This document shows positions 18,701 through 23,966 of a DNA stretch of 49,413 nt, in pieces. The notes under the pieces are model-generated. The model was not told where the DNA came from. It saw only the letters and a list, made by a program, of their open reading frames with translations, and ran no database searches. The stretch is from contig JAIDJW010000166.1 of the NCBI GenBank assembly GCA_029052015.1, forward strand, positions 1 to 49,413, in the 5' to 3' direction. Position 1 is the stretch's first letter; each line of letters starts with the position of its first letter. A program made the translations under genes and the position numbers. This stretch comes from Paramuribaculum sp. (GTDB lineage: Bacteria > Bacteroidota > Bacteroidia > Bacteroidales > Muribaculaceae).

Positions 18701-18989
18701 GGAAACGGGGCGATTGATGCGCAAATATGAAAATGCAGATGCGGATGGCATTTTCAGATATGCTGAAAAGATTGCTTTTATGGAATTGTCACCAGAATAT
18801 GCCCGTTGGGAAATATTTGATACATATAAGGCTGACATTGACGCATATCGCGAAATGATAGCCACGGAAACCAATGCAGAGAATAGGGTGCAACTCGAAG
18901 CGGAGATGTACGCCGAAATGCGCGAGCTTGTGAATGCGCTGCATAATCCGGACGATTATTTCAAGGATGCCGCGGATAATCAGAAATAA
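3783..18989 (+). CDS. Giant polyvalent protein (5,068 residues), likely injected with phage DNA
   Basis: One unbroken frame. Visible regions in order: two 30-residue repeats (5-64); coiled coil (~230-330); hydrophobic Gly/Ala-rich segments (~420-470, ~685-720); charged helical stretch (~1270-1390); ParB-like domain of the polyvalent type (~1400-1585, GNNRSEAL at 1507); zinc ribbon (C1983, C1986, C2001, C2004); LPD5-like motif EDFGEKLAGARKD (~2152); three small repeats ending EAxxWLxxN (~2400-2560); LPD1-like zincin HEWWH at 2685; RadC/JAB-like domain, HNHPSG at 3141; second zincin HENVH at 3450; class I methyltransferase-like domain (~3620-3820); third zincin-like HEAVAH at 3926; conserved C-terminal LPD38-like part (~4100-4740) with a hydrophobic helix near 4715. 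Polyvalent proteins are thought to be delivered with invading DNA to counter host defence. Position after two ejection-like genes and before the portal agrees. Domain names are by eye. Codon use changes between blocks. Confidence 0.85.
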   Translation: MAQNDKNLQGVYNTLKKEGYNPPAYDEFVKDMQDDKNLQGVRNTLVKHGYTPPEFSEFKSDMFGAPAVDVQESASAAEGPRQPMLNPEVAAEMEGRPLEGGWQPTVEQYVSGMEAVRQGYDAAKRSMDVREAAFGHMVELNTAEGQRKVRDARERAMMHGVAGEVVGARRHAAKAENDTEGGAVVEQPAEVAVTPNNVVARDVKLNQQTGQWETVWQLPDGSLTTNQLEAERWQGDVNRIVDQRRKAEQAADMSVGAQIRRAEAELAELRKQLDESASRVHREWAEDYEKNDAPLAAVFAANTYVPRQTADKENSALRVAIRQREEQLKNLYEERDRQIGKDVGFWRGFGRTVSDVRTWDFGTGDLLDAMTMLNADKYAAPDATEGEKRAGQEMLKAIYDNQQVEEMYGGNASFWNRAGVMTGYMPSFMLDFALTGGGYKAINVAGKAAARGSVKLIGEAAIKEMTELGVKAYAKKYGIRGVGRMAENWTIKALGTTADDLLIRAPLMTNTVQAGKTTADIIDRKLGNVVVDGNGNYDFSNDETWGSAIWQGEANAIIENYSEMFGAHLDSVVPALAKTFGGKRISGMLARANASGFGKILETTRKRFQSLGVSDYFGEVSEEYYGQLWRTMLNLDDAYTNVPVYDEQGNQVLDAQGNPVYERKNLLFTGKFHGDIWGGMALSMGLMGFSKYTMAGAAYGGQRMISGMAYANMKHQVNVADRVAAEIFTPERWEPIREIIDNTTNDDIGTLAESMVNDPNLSDEERAAVMEYMERSLNLRGLNLGAMAQSRGAEDEEGVELPTPVELDMDNEFSQSYIDGYEASSPQEMADAQNMYEYQRQRAEGMFEPSVLESLDGNPVATLMDMSQTGLYSQEEIDAARDYINAKTVRDGILQRVNDNIDEQIAQSDAMINARVNPASGMIQPAIMGLDDRQVYVVGGSLAINPDGTIDREASDESIVVRDAVTGEVEFADPKSIVSAGEAIDPEMEKAMAVDNIRQQAAQAAADALNGVLPLNPGDVVPIIAGGSPTTFTIVGPAIDEQTQSPIPDTFVVEWLNGIQTSLTREQIQAYADEEAIARLNNFEQQRGAERAQQHATEAEALRPQFALNDEFTILNDNGTPIRGSITAELDEDGIVEIHTEEPINGNHVNRFTPAELEEMFDTYNGQPVNIPVPETEETVPNIEENPNIAGQKSENSTETVPNPEETVEIEAQQSALSRVPVDEQGQPKYEEADPDTAWYAIVEQAQGDEATAAEVVADIVAERQDDFNAAEKALSKTKEGKPEKRKKGDPAPTMAERIAAKNAAKEALAEAQAIRDRAKAALDHWKSIAGTKQRRENERRSAEDAEARRRAAERAAEEARLRAEREEAERIEREALNGVPDWNVDTPADARARGYRRNGPQKVDRPEIIDNHAIGNSVEVKFGDDVMPTGNIAIIEASQLQPSHRDGQRNPYHFLDEAQPKERKDAASRFAAAKIAEGMRPEEITSSVTAFTGAPSINARGEVIQGNNRSEALRLMYENYAQSAESYKQYLIDHAAEFGLTPEAIEAFEQPVLVNMLDVSDENAITLGQYVAQDTESGGIERIKPRNAVQKMGDKIRTFANLLLRSADDEATFAQLVDANGINVLKWMNQQGYITNTQYASAFDSKGNLTAEAANDLKGIMYQSIFTGGSTRLEEMFNKMPAKAQRAILATAFRDHDSAYADRMISEIQQSIIAFDALMSFKQFHDASNAEATQNAVEAWKKQFAFDDVSGEPYLPSETFSNFALALAAMYKGNTQKHIQSVFNMMYDIVQGTEQDNLFEAADKTPKPLAEAIRRVLNLEYQPIVNPTTDNGTNGSTVLDVDSEDGQDGRPGSSGNTDGAEQNPQAAEPADGGTGTASDSGQGGEVATEEATDNATEQHNFDDLDDSALAERIDVADDDWTEGEGQTPTYKRTITIDGKHKVIQIDEPDGNGFYTGSRFEYQGENFGILTEVIDLIDGNTVCPVCGKRHIPNYKNQDVVCPQCGTDLSVFRQIDQLSDEEAANVANNLGLFNEDGTPKSLQELVKAAEAEVNTDPTEAQKEAHEVDDGGLDKIKRQAEREDGQLLILPSEATEEAGALSGPTFDSPSDGKDSVLPSDKQENSSESLADADGARARAPQGTKPTDGAGEQRIEDFGEKLAGARKDALREVAKSIENVSVQSLVELPISKAFKRPNLKKMVESGAISDEDAVMAEAIMQGIVYAQRKPVLTRRQSSKKEIAAWAEKTYKGIELLGEILSGDESRKSAALASYRSELEAERERANEFVARLREYNPGRVYGDVTEMPDGVSVTARVLAGIGHRPGEKVVLPLTRVSLSSTMQSYDVEAAGKQGALWFKRRHDTLDEAIETMVLAAKLARGDKDVELPQAHFGVQGVGTRHSEPTGKFVVAYMQGNRYNVTTKTFDSEVEAEAFAKEKGGRVHAEQRYTSDYDGYVNTVVNPLTGNKHVIGETFGSRVEAVAWLDENHDEVNRLALEAISNEMGTKGEKRAHFYVTSSCSRNAGKVVYSVVEDNKASAWPFVQDFDSRKEAEEWLAMNLERLEQERKARRDRERSIVYYNTKGERSGADFRNGQDASPEMFGEAFGFRGVQFGNWTNDADRQAALNEAYDALHDMAAALGISPRAVSLDGELGLAFGARGTGRAAAHYEPVEVVINLTKTQGAGALAHEWWHALDNYLSRRAGISMGYASERHGIEKMHPEVSAALDGLMSAISGSDYAKRSADKGDYWGRRTEVMARLFETWIAERLRGNGQSSPFLAPGASESAQRLYQRFNYVAYSANERRVAKREGREPAIMSEDEFYKTPQSLSGYPYPTREEVAEFDSRLGAFFGALAAREVSSGSMAEERGGRYGRRNVTNAGLNLFDWADAEERLRRRGTEPTEESRAAEDANAALDSYAASYMEYLERSEGLDAELSKTDAESTEGRELQERLAHEEALLLEQRGLLEDALREYYARENTPEDAARIARDMVWRVQAEVEVRRNRRQLLSDVLADNDVEGQLESAPTVSEGVSVKSAGGRISYSAQGHLPDAAAGEFAYVERQFSRTGEFGFTGNSVIRDRGDVAYMFRALEDYSIEHVFAVFVKDGRANVLHIGMGGPTSSFADMGAVRAGVDAFGADAIYLVHNHPSGYLVSSHPDRALMKTLETAFGDKVPVEGIIIDTTSGRYTVFDSQSDRGSFDRDRSGADSAVDVMQFDRVERHGGGSERIAIANSDDVARYVAERRLGGGDKVSYLILSNRNEVVGNFHTGYSSIDEPGLAEELASVATKYGGTRVIVYGNTTVKGASALGDAVKRHSAGGIRLLDAMAIDDRRVVSANDEGYLQDEGATTYGVADAGAMSGTDQLKRDSVALERMPAGMRSAAEAYLAEYPSAPLVMVRDEADVDSLELPESAKRALLAVMNEADTMGGYCRYDGKIYIFAGHGAENEIPKTLLHENVHGVFGILGAKADEFADVFASKVSKLPNADGFMGKLYEALSDGYAGDRVNEEFLAYVLCFAHEHKSMRKAIVRPLSESEKEFFQNEILNRLYGTDKESGLDRGWHASSVHEGEQKDNGRPGDGGEQVRAGRAAGGVDVSADDDVVYRTSSEIDNEYPNWLDGTTTESGKHSTQVEGTRKTYGKVGDWIESNLGKDVAILDASSGMGYGTADLRERGFNIEDVEPYQSEQRKANNPATYDSYGKIDKQYDYIISNAVLNVIPDDWRRDVLHDMASRLKAGGRLFINTRKAGEEKGIKDKIELDSPREVLVKRNGKIASYQRFFTPKELKEWVESELGGEYAVEIANERNSGTKGLAAVVVTRNETVNRQGDGYGAYSDAEVSFANDPVSKVMGKNRFSKKRQAEFAARERQRMVTRIQELAERMRLDNVEIITDASQLEGKRAKAKGFYNKRTRKITIVIPNNVSTIDAEQTLLHEAVAHYGLRQLFGEQFNTFLDNVYESADESIRRKIAEMAAQNGWDFRTATEEYLAGLAEDTNFSEAQSYTGWWSKIKRLFLDMLESIGFEGFRDKVGVVLTDNELRYILWRSYENLAEPGRYRSILSEAADVAKQSDLKVGNYAEQGVEAEYAAEGDLYRSGDFSPRDRVFARYAYESMVRSGGYQFKEAVQDSMLGLKKLYQAILGRKTRIEDVPGFENAYLFENRMSSMNAGEQHEYFQRYMQPLLQEIGRIAGANKRKRRELTDYIMAKHGLERNEYMRNEAAANGEDTDRDFAGLLGLTGEADWQAAEDTARQWVDDYEAMYDTAALWEAINKATKATLEKVYLSGIISKDTYEKILGMYDYYVPLRGWNEKTSDEVYGYLTSKDGPLGGSIMKKAEGRESMADDPIATIGMMADDAIRQGNRNLMKQRFLNFILNHPSDAVSVHDLWLEYNDVTDEWVPVFADVEETDTADVVEQKVKDFEERMEALRTAEPGKYKRGREAQHIPYKVVRGNLREHQILIKRNGRTFVATINGNPRAAQAINGLTNPDVDQNGVVGNMLKAGTWVNRQLSAFYTTRNPDFVVGNFFRDMLYSNCMTWVKESPRYARRFHKNFARVNPLVMRRLLGKWEKGTLNMSNRIESLFYQFMKNGGETGYTNVRDIEGHKRAIAAELKKQGSTGRRVWTALGMQLDLLNRAAENCARFAAFVTSRDFGRNIDRAIYDAKEISVNFNKKGSGGKMVNATGQTKLGKTGAYLSGGGRLLYVFWNAGVQGMTNFGRQAKLHPAKFSVGATALFTLGYVIPMLAQMLGGGDGDDDDKNAYYNLPEYVRRSNICFYAGDQWITIPLPIEYRAMYGMGELAHGVISGNERYSNTELARQMASQVSQIFPIDMLEGGGGVSPFIPSAAKPFTEAYIMNKGWTGLPVYKDTPFNKNMPEWTKAYASADKHLVDFAKWLNETSGGDDFKKGSIDINPAKIEYLLNGTFGGLFTFPNKLKKSAETAFGDRDFEWRNMPIANRLIKSGDERTAYRKLQNEYFKYQEEYKETGRLMRKYENADADGIFRYAEKIAFMELSPEYARWEIFDTYKADIDAYREMIATETNAENRVQLEAEMYAEMRELVNALHNPDDYFKDAADNQK
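3795..3974 (+). repeat. Two 30-codon repeats at the start of the giant gene
   Basis: Residues 5-34 and 35-64 align as DKNLQGVxNTLxxxGYxPP followed by xxxEFxxDM, with a period of exactly 30 codons. Similar short modules (LYxALxxxGYxxxxYxxF type) occur at the ends of other Bacteroidota phage virion proteins as I recall them. They may be a docking tag; this is inference. Confidence 0.8.
10103..10136. repeat. Perfect 13-bp inverted repeat inside the giant gene
   Basis: ATCTGACGGCAAA (10103-10115) is followed after 8 bp by its exact reverse complement (10124-10136). It encodes the low-complexity linker SPSDGKDSVLPSDK just upstream of the codon-use change near 10.23 kb. No T-run follows on either strand, so it is not a standard terminator. 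It may mark a recombination seam or be an mRNA hairpin. Confidence 0.75.
14413..14547 (+). pseudogene. Possible relic of an overlapping 44-codon gene inside the giant gene
   Basis: In the frame one base after the giant gene's frame, an ATG at 14413 opens 44 codons ending with TAG at 14545. The peptide begins MAQTKRAGWTEDGMLHRF, is rich in Glu/Lys and ends EPPEE, like a real short acidic helical protein. The giant protein's own frame here reads as poor low-complexity Gly/Glu/Ala sequence. The ORF ends exactly where codon use changes and the methyltransferase-like insert begins. I infer an ancestral giant gene ended near here, overlapped by a small gene, and was later fused to more coding sequence. 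It may not be translated today. Confidence 0.4.
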
Positions 18990-19016
18990 AAAGCAATCAG
19001 GTAAAATTTAATAGAT

Positions 19017-20978
19017 ATGAAGGAAGAGAGATTGATGAGAATGAGTCGGGTCAGCCCGAGGGTGGCTGATGAGATGGATTCGGTTGCATACGAGCGCAGT
19101 CGGGGCGAAGACCGTAGAGCTTTTGACATACTGATGGAGGCGCGCGTCTGCTGGGACGCTATGGCTGAGTTCAGAAAGGAGCGCGAGCGCAACAAGCGTT
19201 ACGCTTATGGCAAACAGTGGCTCGACACCATTGAGGTAGACGGGTGCACCATTACTGAGGAGGAGTACATTGCGCGCCAGGGCAATGTGCCGCTGAAAAA
19301 CAATGTGGTTCGCCGACTTGTGCGCAATGTCCTCGGGGTGTATCGCAGTCAGTCGAAGGAACCGACCTGCTATGCCCGTGACCGCGATGAGCAGCAGCTT
19401 GGCGAAACTATGACGGGAGTGCTGCAGTATAATATGCAGCTGAACCGTATGAACGAAGTGTTGGCCCGCACGATGGAGGAGTTTCTTATTAGCGGCCTGA
19501 TAGTTCACAGGAAATCATATGGGTGGCGCAATGACAGGCTCGATTGCTGGACGGACTATGTAAATCCTAACAATTTCTTCATAGACAGCAATATGCGCGA
19601 CTTTCGTGGTTGGGATGTTACGCTGCTCGGCGAGGTGCATGACGTTTCGTTTGGTGACCTGTGCAGTCAGTTTGCCGAGAGTCCGGCAGATTACCGGCGT
19701 CTTCGCGAGATATATTCAGCGGCCCGTAGCGTCAGGAGTCTGAATCTTTGTGCCGAGCGCTTCGGGTATAGTCGACTGCGGAGCTATGATTTTATGATGA
19801 GCAGTGACCCGACGCGCTGTCGTGTAATCGAGGTGTGGCGTAAGGAGAGCAAGGCCCGCTTTCGCTGTCACGATTATAACACCGGTGATGTTTTCAAAAT
19901 TGACCTGGAGGACAAAGCCGATCTCGTTGACCGAGTAAACGAGGGGCGACTGCAGCGTGGGCGCGCCTTGGGTGTAGCGGACGCTGACATTCCGTTGATT
20001 AAGACGACGTGGATGATGGATAACTATTGGAGTTACTATTACCTCTCGCCATTCGGCCATATTCTGAAAGAGGGCGAAACACCATACGAGCACAAAAGCC
20101 ATCCATACGTATTCCGGGCCTATCCATTCATAGACGGCGAAGTTCATTCGTTTATAGCTGACGTGATAGACCAGCAGCGCTACATTAACCGACTGATTAC
20201 GCTGTTTGATTTCATTATGAGGGCAAGCGCGAAGGGAGCTCTACTTTTCCCTGAGGGTGCGCTCCCTGACGGCTATTCAATGGACGATATTGCTGAAGAG
20301 TGGAGTCGATTTGATGGACTGGTTGTATACAAGCCTAAGGCGGGCGTGCCGGCGCCTCAGCAGATTGCGAGCAACAGCACGAACATCGGCATCACGGAGC
20401 TGCTGAACATTCAGCTGAAGTTGATGGAGGACATATCGGGCGTGAACGGAGCGCTGCAGGGCAAACCCGGCTTTTCGGGGCAGAGCGCGGCAATGTATAA
20501 CCAGCAGACGCAGAATGCGACTACGTCGCTGCTTGACCTGCTTGAAAGCTTCTCTGACTTTGTCAAGGAGGGCGCGATTAAGGATGTCAAGAACATGCAG
20601 CAGTTCTATGACACCAAGCGCGTGTTCAATATAGTTGGTAAGAACGCCCAGATAGAGTATGACCCGCCGCGAATACGCGACGTTGAGTTTGATCTATCTA
20701 TTATTGAGAGTACGTCGACGCCGGCATATCGTCAGCAGGCCTCGGCATTCTTGACGCAACTTTGGTCGGCAGGAGCTATCTCCGTAGAGCAGTTGCTCGA
20801 GCATGGCGACTTCCCGTTTGCCGACGAGTTGCTTCAGTCGATACGTTCGCAGAGAGAACAAATGCAGCAAGGCCAGATTCCGCAGGGTGTGTCACCGCAG
20901 CTTATGCAGCAAGTACAGCAAGGCGCAAACCCGCAGGCTATGAGTCGCCTGCAGGAACAATTAGCAATCAGAAATTAG
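19017..20978 (+). CDS. Portal protein (podovirus type)
   Basis: A 653-residue protein placed and built as a portal. It has an N-terminal helical region with the segment YGKQWLDTIEV, a middle region giving NFFIDSNMRDFRGWD, then DVIDQQRYINRLITLFDFIM. The segment GVNGALQGKPGFSGQSAAMY precedes the long helix TSLLDLLESFSDFVKEG, and the tail is Gln-rich. The portal forms the twelve-fold ring at one head vertex, the DNA entry and exit channel and the docking site for terminase and ejection proteins. The gene begins 27 bp after the giant gene and probably shares its transcript. It ends 8 bp before the convergent minus-strand packaging block. Confidence 0.8.
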   Translation: MKEERLMRMSRVSPRVADEMDSVAYERSRGEDRRAFDILMEARVCWDAMAEFRKERERNKRYAYGKQWLDTIEVDGCTITEEEYIARQGNVPLKNNVVRRLVRNVLGVYRSQSKEPTCYARDRDEQQLGETMTGVLQYNMQLNRMNEVLARTMEEFLISGLIVHRKSYGWRNDRLDCWTDYVNPNNFFIDSNMRDFRGWDVTLLGEVHDVSFGDLCSQFAESPADYRRLREIYSAARSVRSLNLCAERFGYSRLRSYDFMMSSDPTRCRVIEVWRKESKARFRCHDYNTGDVFKIDLEDKADLVDRVNEGRLQRGRALGVADADIPLIKTTWMMDNYWSYYYLSPFGHILKEGETPYEHKSHPYVFRAYPFIDGEVHSFIADVIDQQRYINRLITLFDFIMRASAKGALLFPEGALPDGYSMDDIAEEWSRFDGLVVYKPKAGVPAPQQIASNSTNIGITELLNIQLKLMEDISGVNGALQGKPGFSGQSAAMYNQQTQNATTSLLDLLESFSDFVKEGAIKDVKNMQQFYDTKRVFNIVGKNAQIEYDPPRIRDVEFDLSIIESTSTPAYRQQASAFLTQLWSAGAISVEQLLEHGDFPFADELLQSIRSQREQMQQGQIPQGVSPQLMQQVQQGANPQAMSRLQEQLAIRN

Positions 20979-20986
20979 TAGTTTGC

Positions 20987-21331
20987 TTATCTGCGAGGGC
21001 GTCGGGTTTTGGCTCGACGCCTCTGCAGTTCTGCCCATTTGAAGTAGTTTTGCACCTTGCGTTCGCGGTCGTCTTCCGAGAGATAACCATTGCCAGATGC
21101 AGTGGGTGTGAAGTAGAATGAGCCGTTGATTAGGTCGCGCATCTTGACTTCGCTTTTGATGTAGTGCTTGAGTTTGAGACGGCGAAAGTTATATCGATCC
21201 ATCACGATGAGCTTGCCGTCGTCGGCCGGCATTACGAAATAACGGTGCCCGTTGCGAGCGTGAGCATTGTCGGCCAACTTGATTGCTTCACGGAGTTTGA
21301 GGGCGGCGAGTAGTTTTCTGAGTAAATACAT
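20987..21331 (-). CDS. Small basic conserved phage protein, unknown function
   Basis: A 114-residue basic protein, beginning MYLLRKLLAALKLREAIKLA, with HRYFVMPADDGKLIVMDR in the middle and a C-terminal RRRAKTRRPRR tail. Proteins of this shape occur near portal and terminase genes in Bacteroidales phages, but I know no function. The ATG at 21331 was preferred to an upstream in-frame codon inside the terminase gene because it leaves a normal 28-bp gap after the terminase stop. It is the last gene of the minus-strand packaging operon, so a packaging or nucleic-acid-binding role is possible. Confidence 0.7.
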   Translation of the reverse strand: MYLLRKLLAALKLREAIKLADNAHARNGHRYFVMPADDGKLIVMDRYNFRRLKLKHYIKSEVKMRDLINGSFYFTPTASGNGYLSEDDRERKVQNYFKWAELQRRRAKTRRPRR

Positions 21332-21359
21332 ATTTGAGTTTATGAGTTTATAGTTGCTG

Positions 21360-23453
21360 TCAAAAGGTAGCGGCAGAAACGGGTTTGCGGCGTTGGGATG
21401 TCGAGCGGTTTTGAGTGCGAGGAATGATTTTTGGTGCGTCCATTTCGTAGTAGCAGATATGGAGACCAATGGCCCGTGTCATCAGGAGGTCGTCGTGCTT
21501 GCCGACTATTGCGCCGTATGAGCCGTTCTGCCTCTTTTCGTAGGTTTTATATTCATCAAGACAGCGCCTATCGCGCTCAATATACATTGCGTCACGAACG
21601 GCCTTGACGAGAGTGGAGATAATCATTGGTTTGGTGGCCACATTGGTGTGGAAGCCATATTTTTTTGGAGCGCCTTCGGCAATCTGATCTTCTGACTGCT
21701 TGCGGGCATATAGGTTGCTATATACATCCTTTATTTGATTAAGAATGAATTGCGATTGGTCGCCATCGACCTGGCGCTCGCGGTCGTGTGTTTCAAGGGT
21801 ATTGCTTTCGATGACGAGCAGAGCATTGTCGTAGAATGCCGCTATTTGTGCGGCTTTCCAGGCAATGCGGTCAATGTCGTCGTGGCCATACCACTGCGCA
21901 ACGACCGAGGGCTTTCCGCCTTCAGCCATATATAGGCGGTCGAACACTGCGATTACTGAGTAGTCGGCCTTGTGCGAGCGTCCGCCGATGTCGACGACAA
22001 CAAGGTAGCGGTTAGTAACCCGCTCATCGGGGTCGATTTCGGGGAGTGCCCAGACCCATAGCATTCCTTGTTTATCTTCCATGAACCGCAGTCCGACGAG
22101 AGCTTCGAGGCCTTCGTCGCGGTCGGCATAAACTTCGCCGATAAATTTGGGAGGACGGCAGGTGGGCTTCAGGGCGTTGACCTTGACATCATTGAATACC
22201 CTCGAGCCTGAGTGAACGAACGCCTCGACGTCGTCGGTGGGGTATTCGGATGCCATAACGTCGTGAGAGTCTTTGCCGGCCCGTTCGGTAACATACCACT
22301 TGATAGCCTGCAGGGTGGCTCCCTCGGTCCATAGCCACCATAGATAGCAACCGGGCTCTTCTCGGTTGGAGGCGACATTGCGGCTAAGACGGTTGGAATA
22401 TAACCAGGTGGCAAATTCACGCAGTTCAGCGTCAGACATAGGCGTAGAGTAAAGGTCAATGTCGTACCAGGAGATGAAGAGTGACGAGAACTGCGACTCG
22501 CCGCGCTTCGCCGAGTCATATTCCCGTTGGAAAAAGTTGCCGGTACCATTGGCCGTTGACTCGTAGATTATCATTGTGTAGGGACGTAGCAGCACACCTG
22601 AGCAGGCCGAACGCACAACCGAGTCGGGGGTTTTGAGGTCCGTAGGTGACCATAGGCCGACCTCAGAACAGTGGACGAGGGCATAGGCATCGCCGCGCAG
22701 TGCGTCGGGGGCCTCGTAGGACGCAATCGTAATGGTACAGTCACGCTGGGGCACTTTCTTATAGTCGCCAGACTGGCCAACGTTAACCATTTTTGGCTCG
22801 CGCTCATTGTAGTCCTCTCCTAACCTGTAGAGCATGTCGAGGGGATATGCTTCGAGTGCGCGGTCATACATCGCCTTGATAGCGAATGATGTCTTTTTTG
22901 TTTGTGATACAATTACAGAATTCAATCCGACTTTGTGGACGAGTTGCAGCCAGGCCATATATAGCTGGGAAGTTGTTGAGCCTCCCCATTGGCGGGCTTT
23001 CAACAACACTAAGCGAATAGGTTTCGCCGCCAGCCTCATCTCCTCAAGCTTATGGACGAAGCGACGCTGGGGGCGAGTGAGGCGGAATGGAATCTCACCT
23101 TCGCCCGGTTCCTTGGACAGGATTCGAATGAATGTGGCGGCCCAAAATGGGAAGTCATGACGGTTTCGGAGTCGCACAAACTGGTCAATGACTTTGAGGC
23201 GGTCGGCATCGGAGTAGGCAACGCATAGGTCATGTGTAATGAATTTGCGAATTGAGCCTGCATTTTTCAGACGTCGGACGAGCGGGATGGACTTCATTGA
23301 CACAGGTAGATATTGCACTCTCAACGGAAAGTCCTCGATGACATATTCAAACCTTTCGCCAACCGAGCCGAGCCCGGTGACGGGGTTAAAGGGCGCATTG
23401 ATGGCATTAAGGCGCCTGGCATTTTCGTTGATTATGTCGTCGACGGGAGACAC
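21360..23453 (-). CDS. terL: Terminase large subunit
   Basis: DNA-packaging motor of 697 residues with an N-terminal ATPase and a C-terminal nuclease. Walker A-like sequence LLKARQWGGSTT lies at ~150-161, and ALVHCSEVGLWSP is consistent with the Walker B/catalytic Glu region. The nuclease domain shows LVVVDIGGRSHKADYSVIAV, VIESNTLETHD and a late acidic pair in GKHDDLLM. The start is GTG at 23453; no nearby upstream ATG exists. A heptamer repeat lies directly upstream of this start. The gene sits on the strand opposite to portal and capsid genes, with a rhomboid-type gene just before it. Confidence 0.9.
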   Translation of the reverse strand: MSPVDDIINENARRLNAINAPFNPVTGLGSVGERFEYVIEDFPLRVQYLPVSMKSIPLVRRLKNAGSIRKFITHDLCVAYSDADRLKVIDQFVRLRNRHDFPFWAATFIRILSKEPGEGEIPFRLTRPQRRFVHKLEEMRLAAKPIRLVLLKARQWGGSTTSQLYMAWLQLVHKVGLNSVIVSQTKKTSFAIKAMYDRALEAYPLDMLYRLGEDYNEREPKMVNVGQSGDYKKVPQRDCTITIASYEAPDALRGDAYALVHCSEVGLWSPTDLKTPDSVVRSACSGVLLRPYTMIIYESTANGTGNFFQREYDSAKRGESQFSSLFISWYDIDLYSTPMSDAELREFATWLYSNRLSRNVASNREEPGCYLWWLWTEGATLQAIKWYVTERAGKDSHDVMASEYPTDDVEAFVHSGSRVFNDVKVNALKPTCRPPKFIGEVYADRDEGLEALVGLRFMEDKQGMLWVWALPEIDPDERVTNRYLVVVDIGGRSHKADYSVIAVFDRLYMAEGGKPSVVAQWYGHDDIDRIAWKAAQIAAFYDNALLVIESNTLETHDRERQVDGDQSQFILNQIKDVYSNLYARKQSEDQIAEGAPKKYGFHTNVATKPMIISTLVKAVRDAMYIERDRRCLDEYKTYEKRQNGSYGAIVGKHDDLLMTRAIGLHICYYEMDAPKIIPRTQNRSTSQRRKPVSAATF

Positions 23454-23457
23454 TTGT

Positions 23458-23492
23458 GGAATTAGGAATTAGGAATTAGTAATTAGTAATTT
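23458..23492. repeat. Heptamer tandem repeat at the large terminase start
   Basis: GGAATTA is repeated three times (23458-23478) and followed by two diverged copies beginning GTAATT. The tract overlaps the last codons of the rhomboid-type gene and forms the whole leader before the GTG start of the large terminase. Copy number changes here would alter the terminase leader and the rhomboid C-terminus. Confidence 0.8.
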
Positions 23493-23966
23493 TTGAATAG
23501 TCACAATGATTATGGACGTCACCATGCAATAAATGTGGAGCAGGCCGTTTACTGACGGGAAGATGAATCCAAGGACCAAGTAGGGCGTGAAGAATGCGAG
23601 ATAGCGCAGCAGTCGCAGGGCACCCTGACCAACAGGCGCAAGTAGTCCTATAAGCGAATAGCAGACAGCCGAAAGCCCGACTGTTGGCGTTGAGAAAAGG
23701 ACGCAATCAGGTGCAGTAACCGATATGAAGAAGGCTATTGCGAGTTGCAGCGTGGTGACAGGATATAAGAACACCAGCGAAAGGAAACACCATAGATTCA
23801 GTATAGTGTGAATGGCTGAAGCGTGGAACAAGGAGAATAGCAATCTGTTGCTCGCGGGACTCCCGACGTATATTCCATAAATCTCCGGGGATGGATGGAG
23901 GCAAAGCGCGATTGAAATCAGCGCGACGAGAATGCCTGAAGTTTTTTGAATCGTTCGCGGTGCCAT
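23469..23966 (-). CDS. Rhomboid-type intramembrane serine protease
   Basis: A 165-residue membrane protein with about six hydrophobic helices, the minimal rhomboid core. The second carries FHASAIHTILNLW, matching the rhomboid HxSxxHxxxN motif (H48, H53, N57). The fourth carries GLSAVCYSLIG, matching the nucleophile motif GxSxxxY (S99). The last carries H144 (NGLLHIY) as partner of the Ser-His dyad. Rhomboids cut transmembrane segments inside the membrane. The ATG at 23966 overlaps the upstream gene by 49 bp. The gene lies between a small packaging-type gene and the large terminase, and 1.3 kb from the capsid gene, whose product has a transmembrane-like N-terminus. The family call is from motifs; the substrate is unknown. 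Confidence 0.7.
   Translation of the reverse strand: MAPRTIQKTSGILVALISIALCLHPSPEIYGIYVGSPASNRLLFSLFHASAIHTILNLWCFLSLVFLYPVTTLQLAIAFFISVTAPDCVLFSTPTVGLSAVCYSLIGLLAPVGQGALRLLRYLAFFTPYLVLGFIFPSVNGLLHIYCMVTSIIIVTIQKLLITNS

Noticed and set aside
23458-23492. CRISPR-like repeat
   Set aside because: Seven-base units without spacers are a simple tandem repeat; no cas genes in the window.
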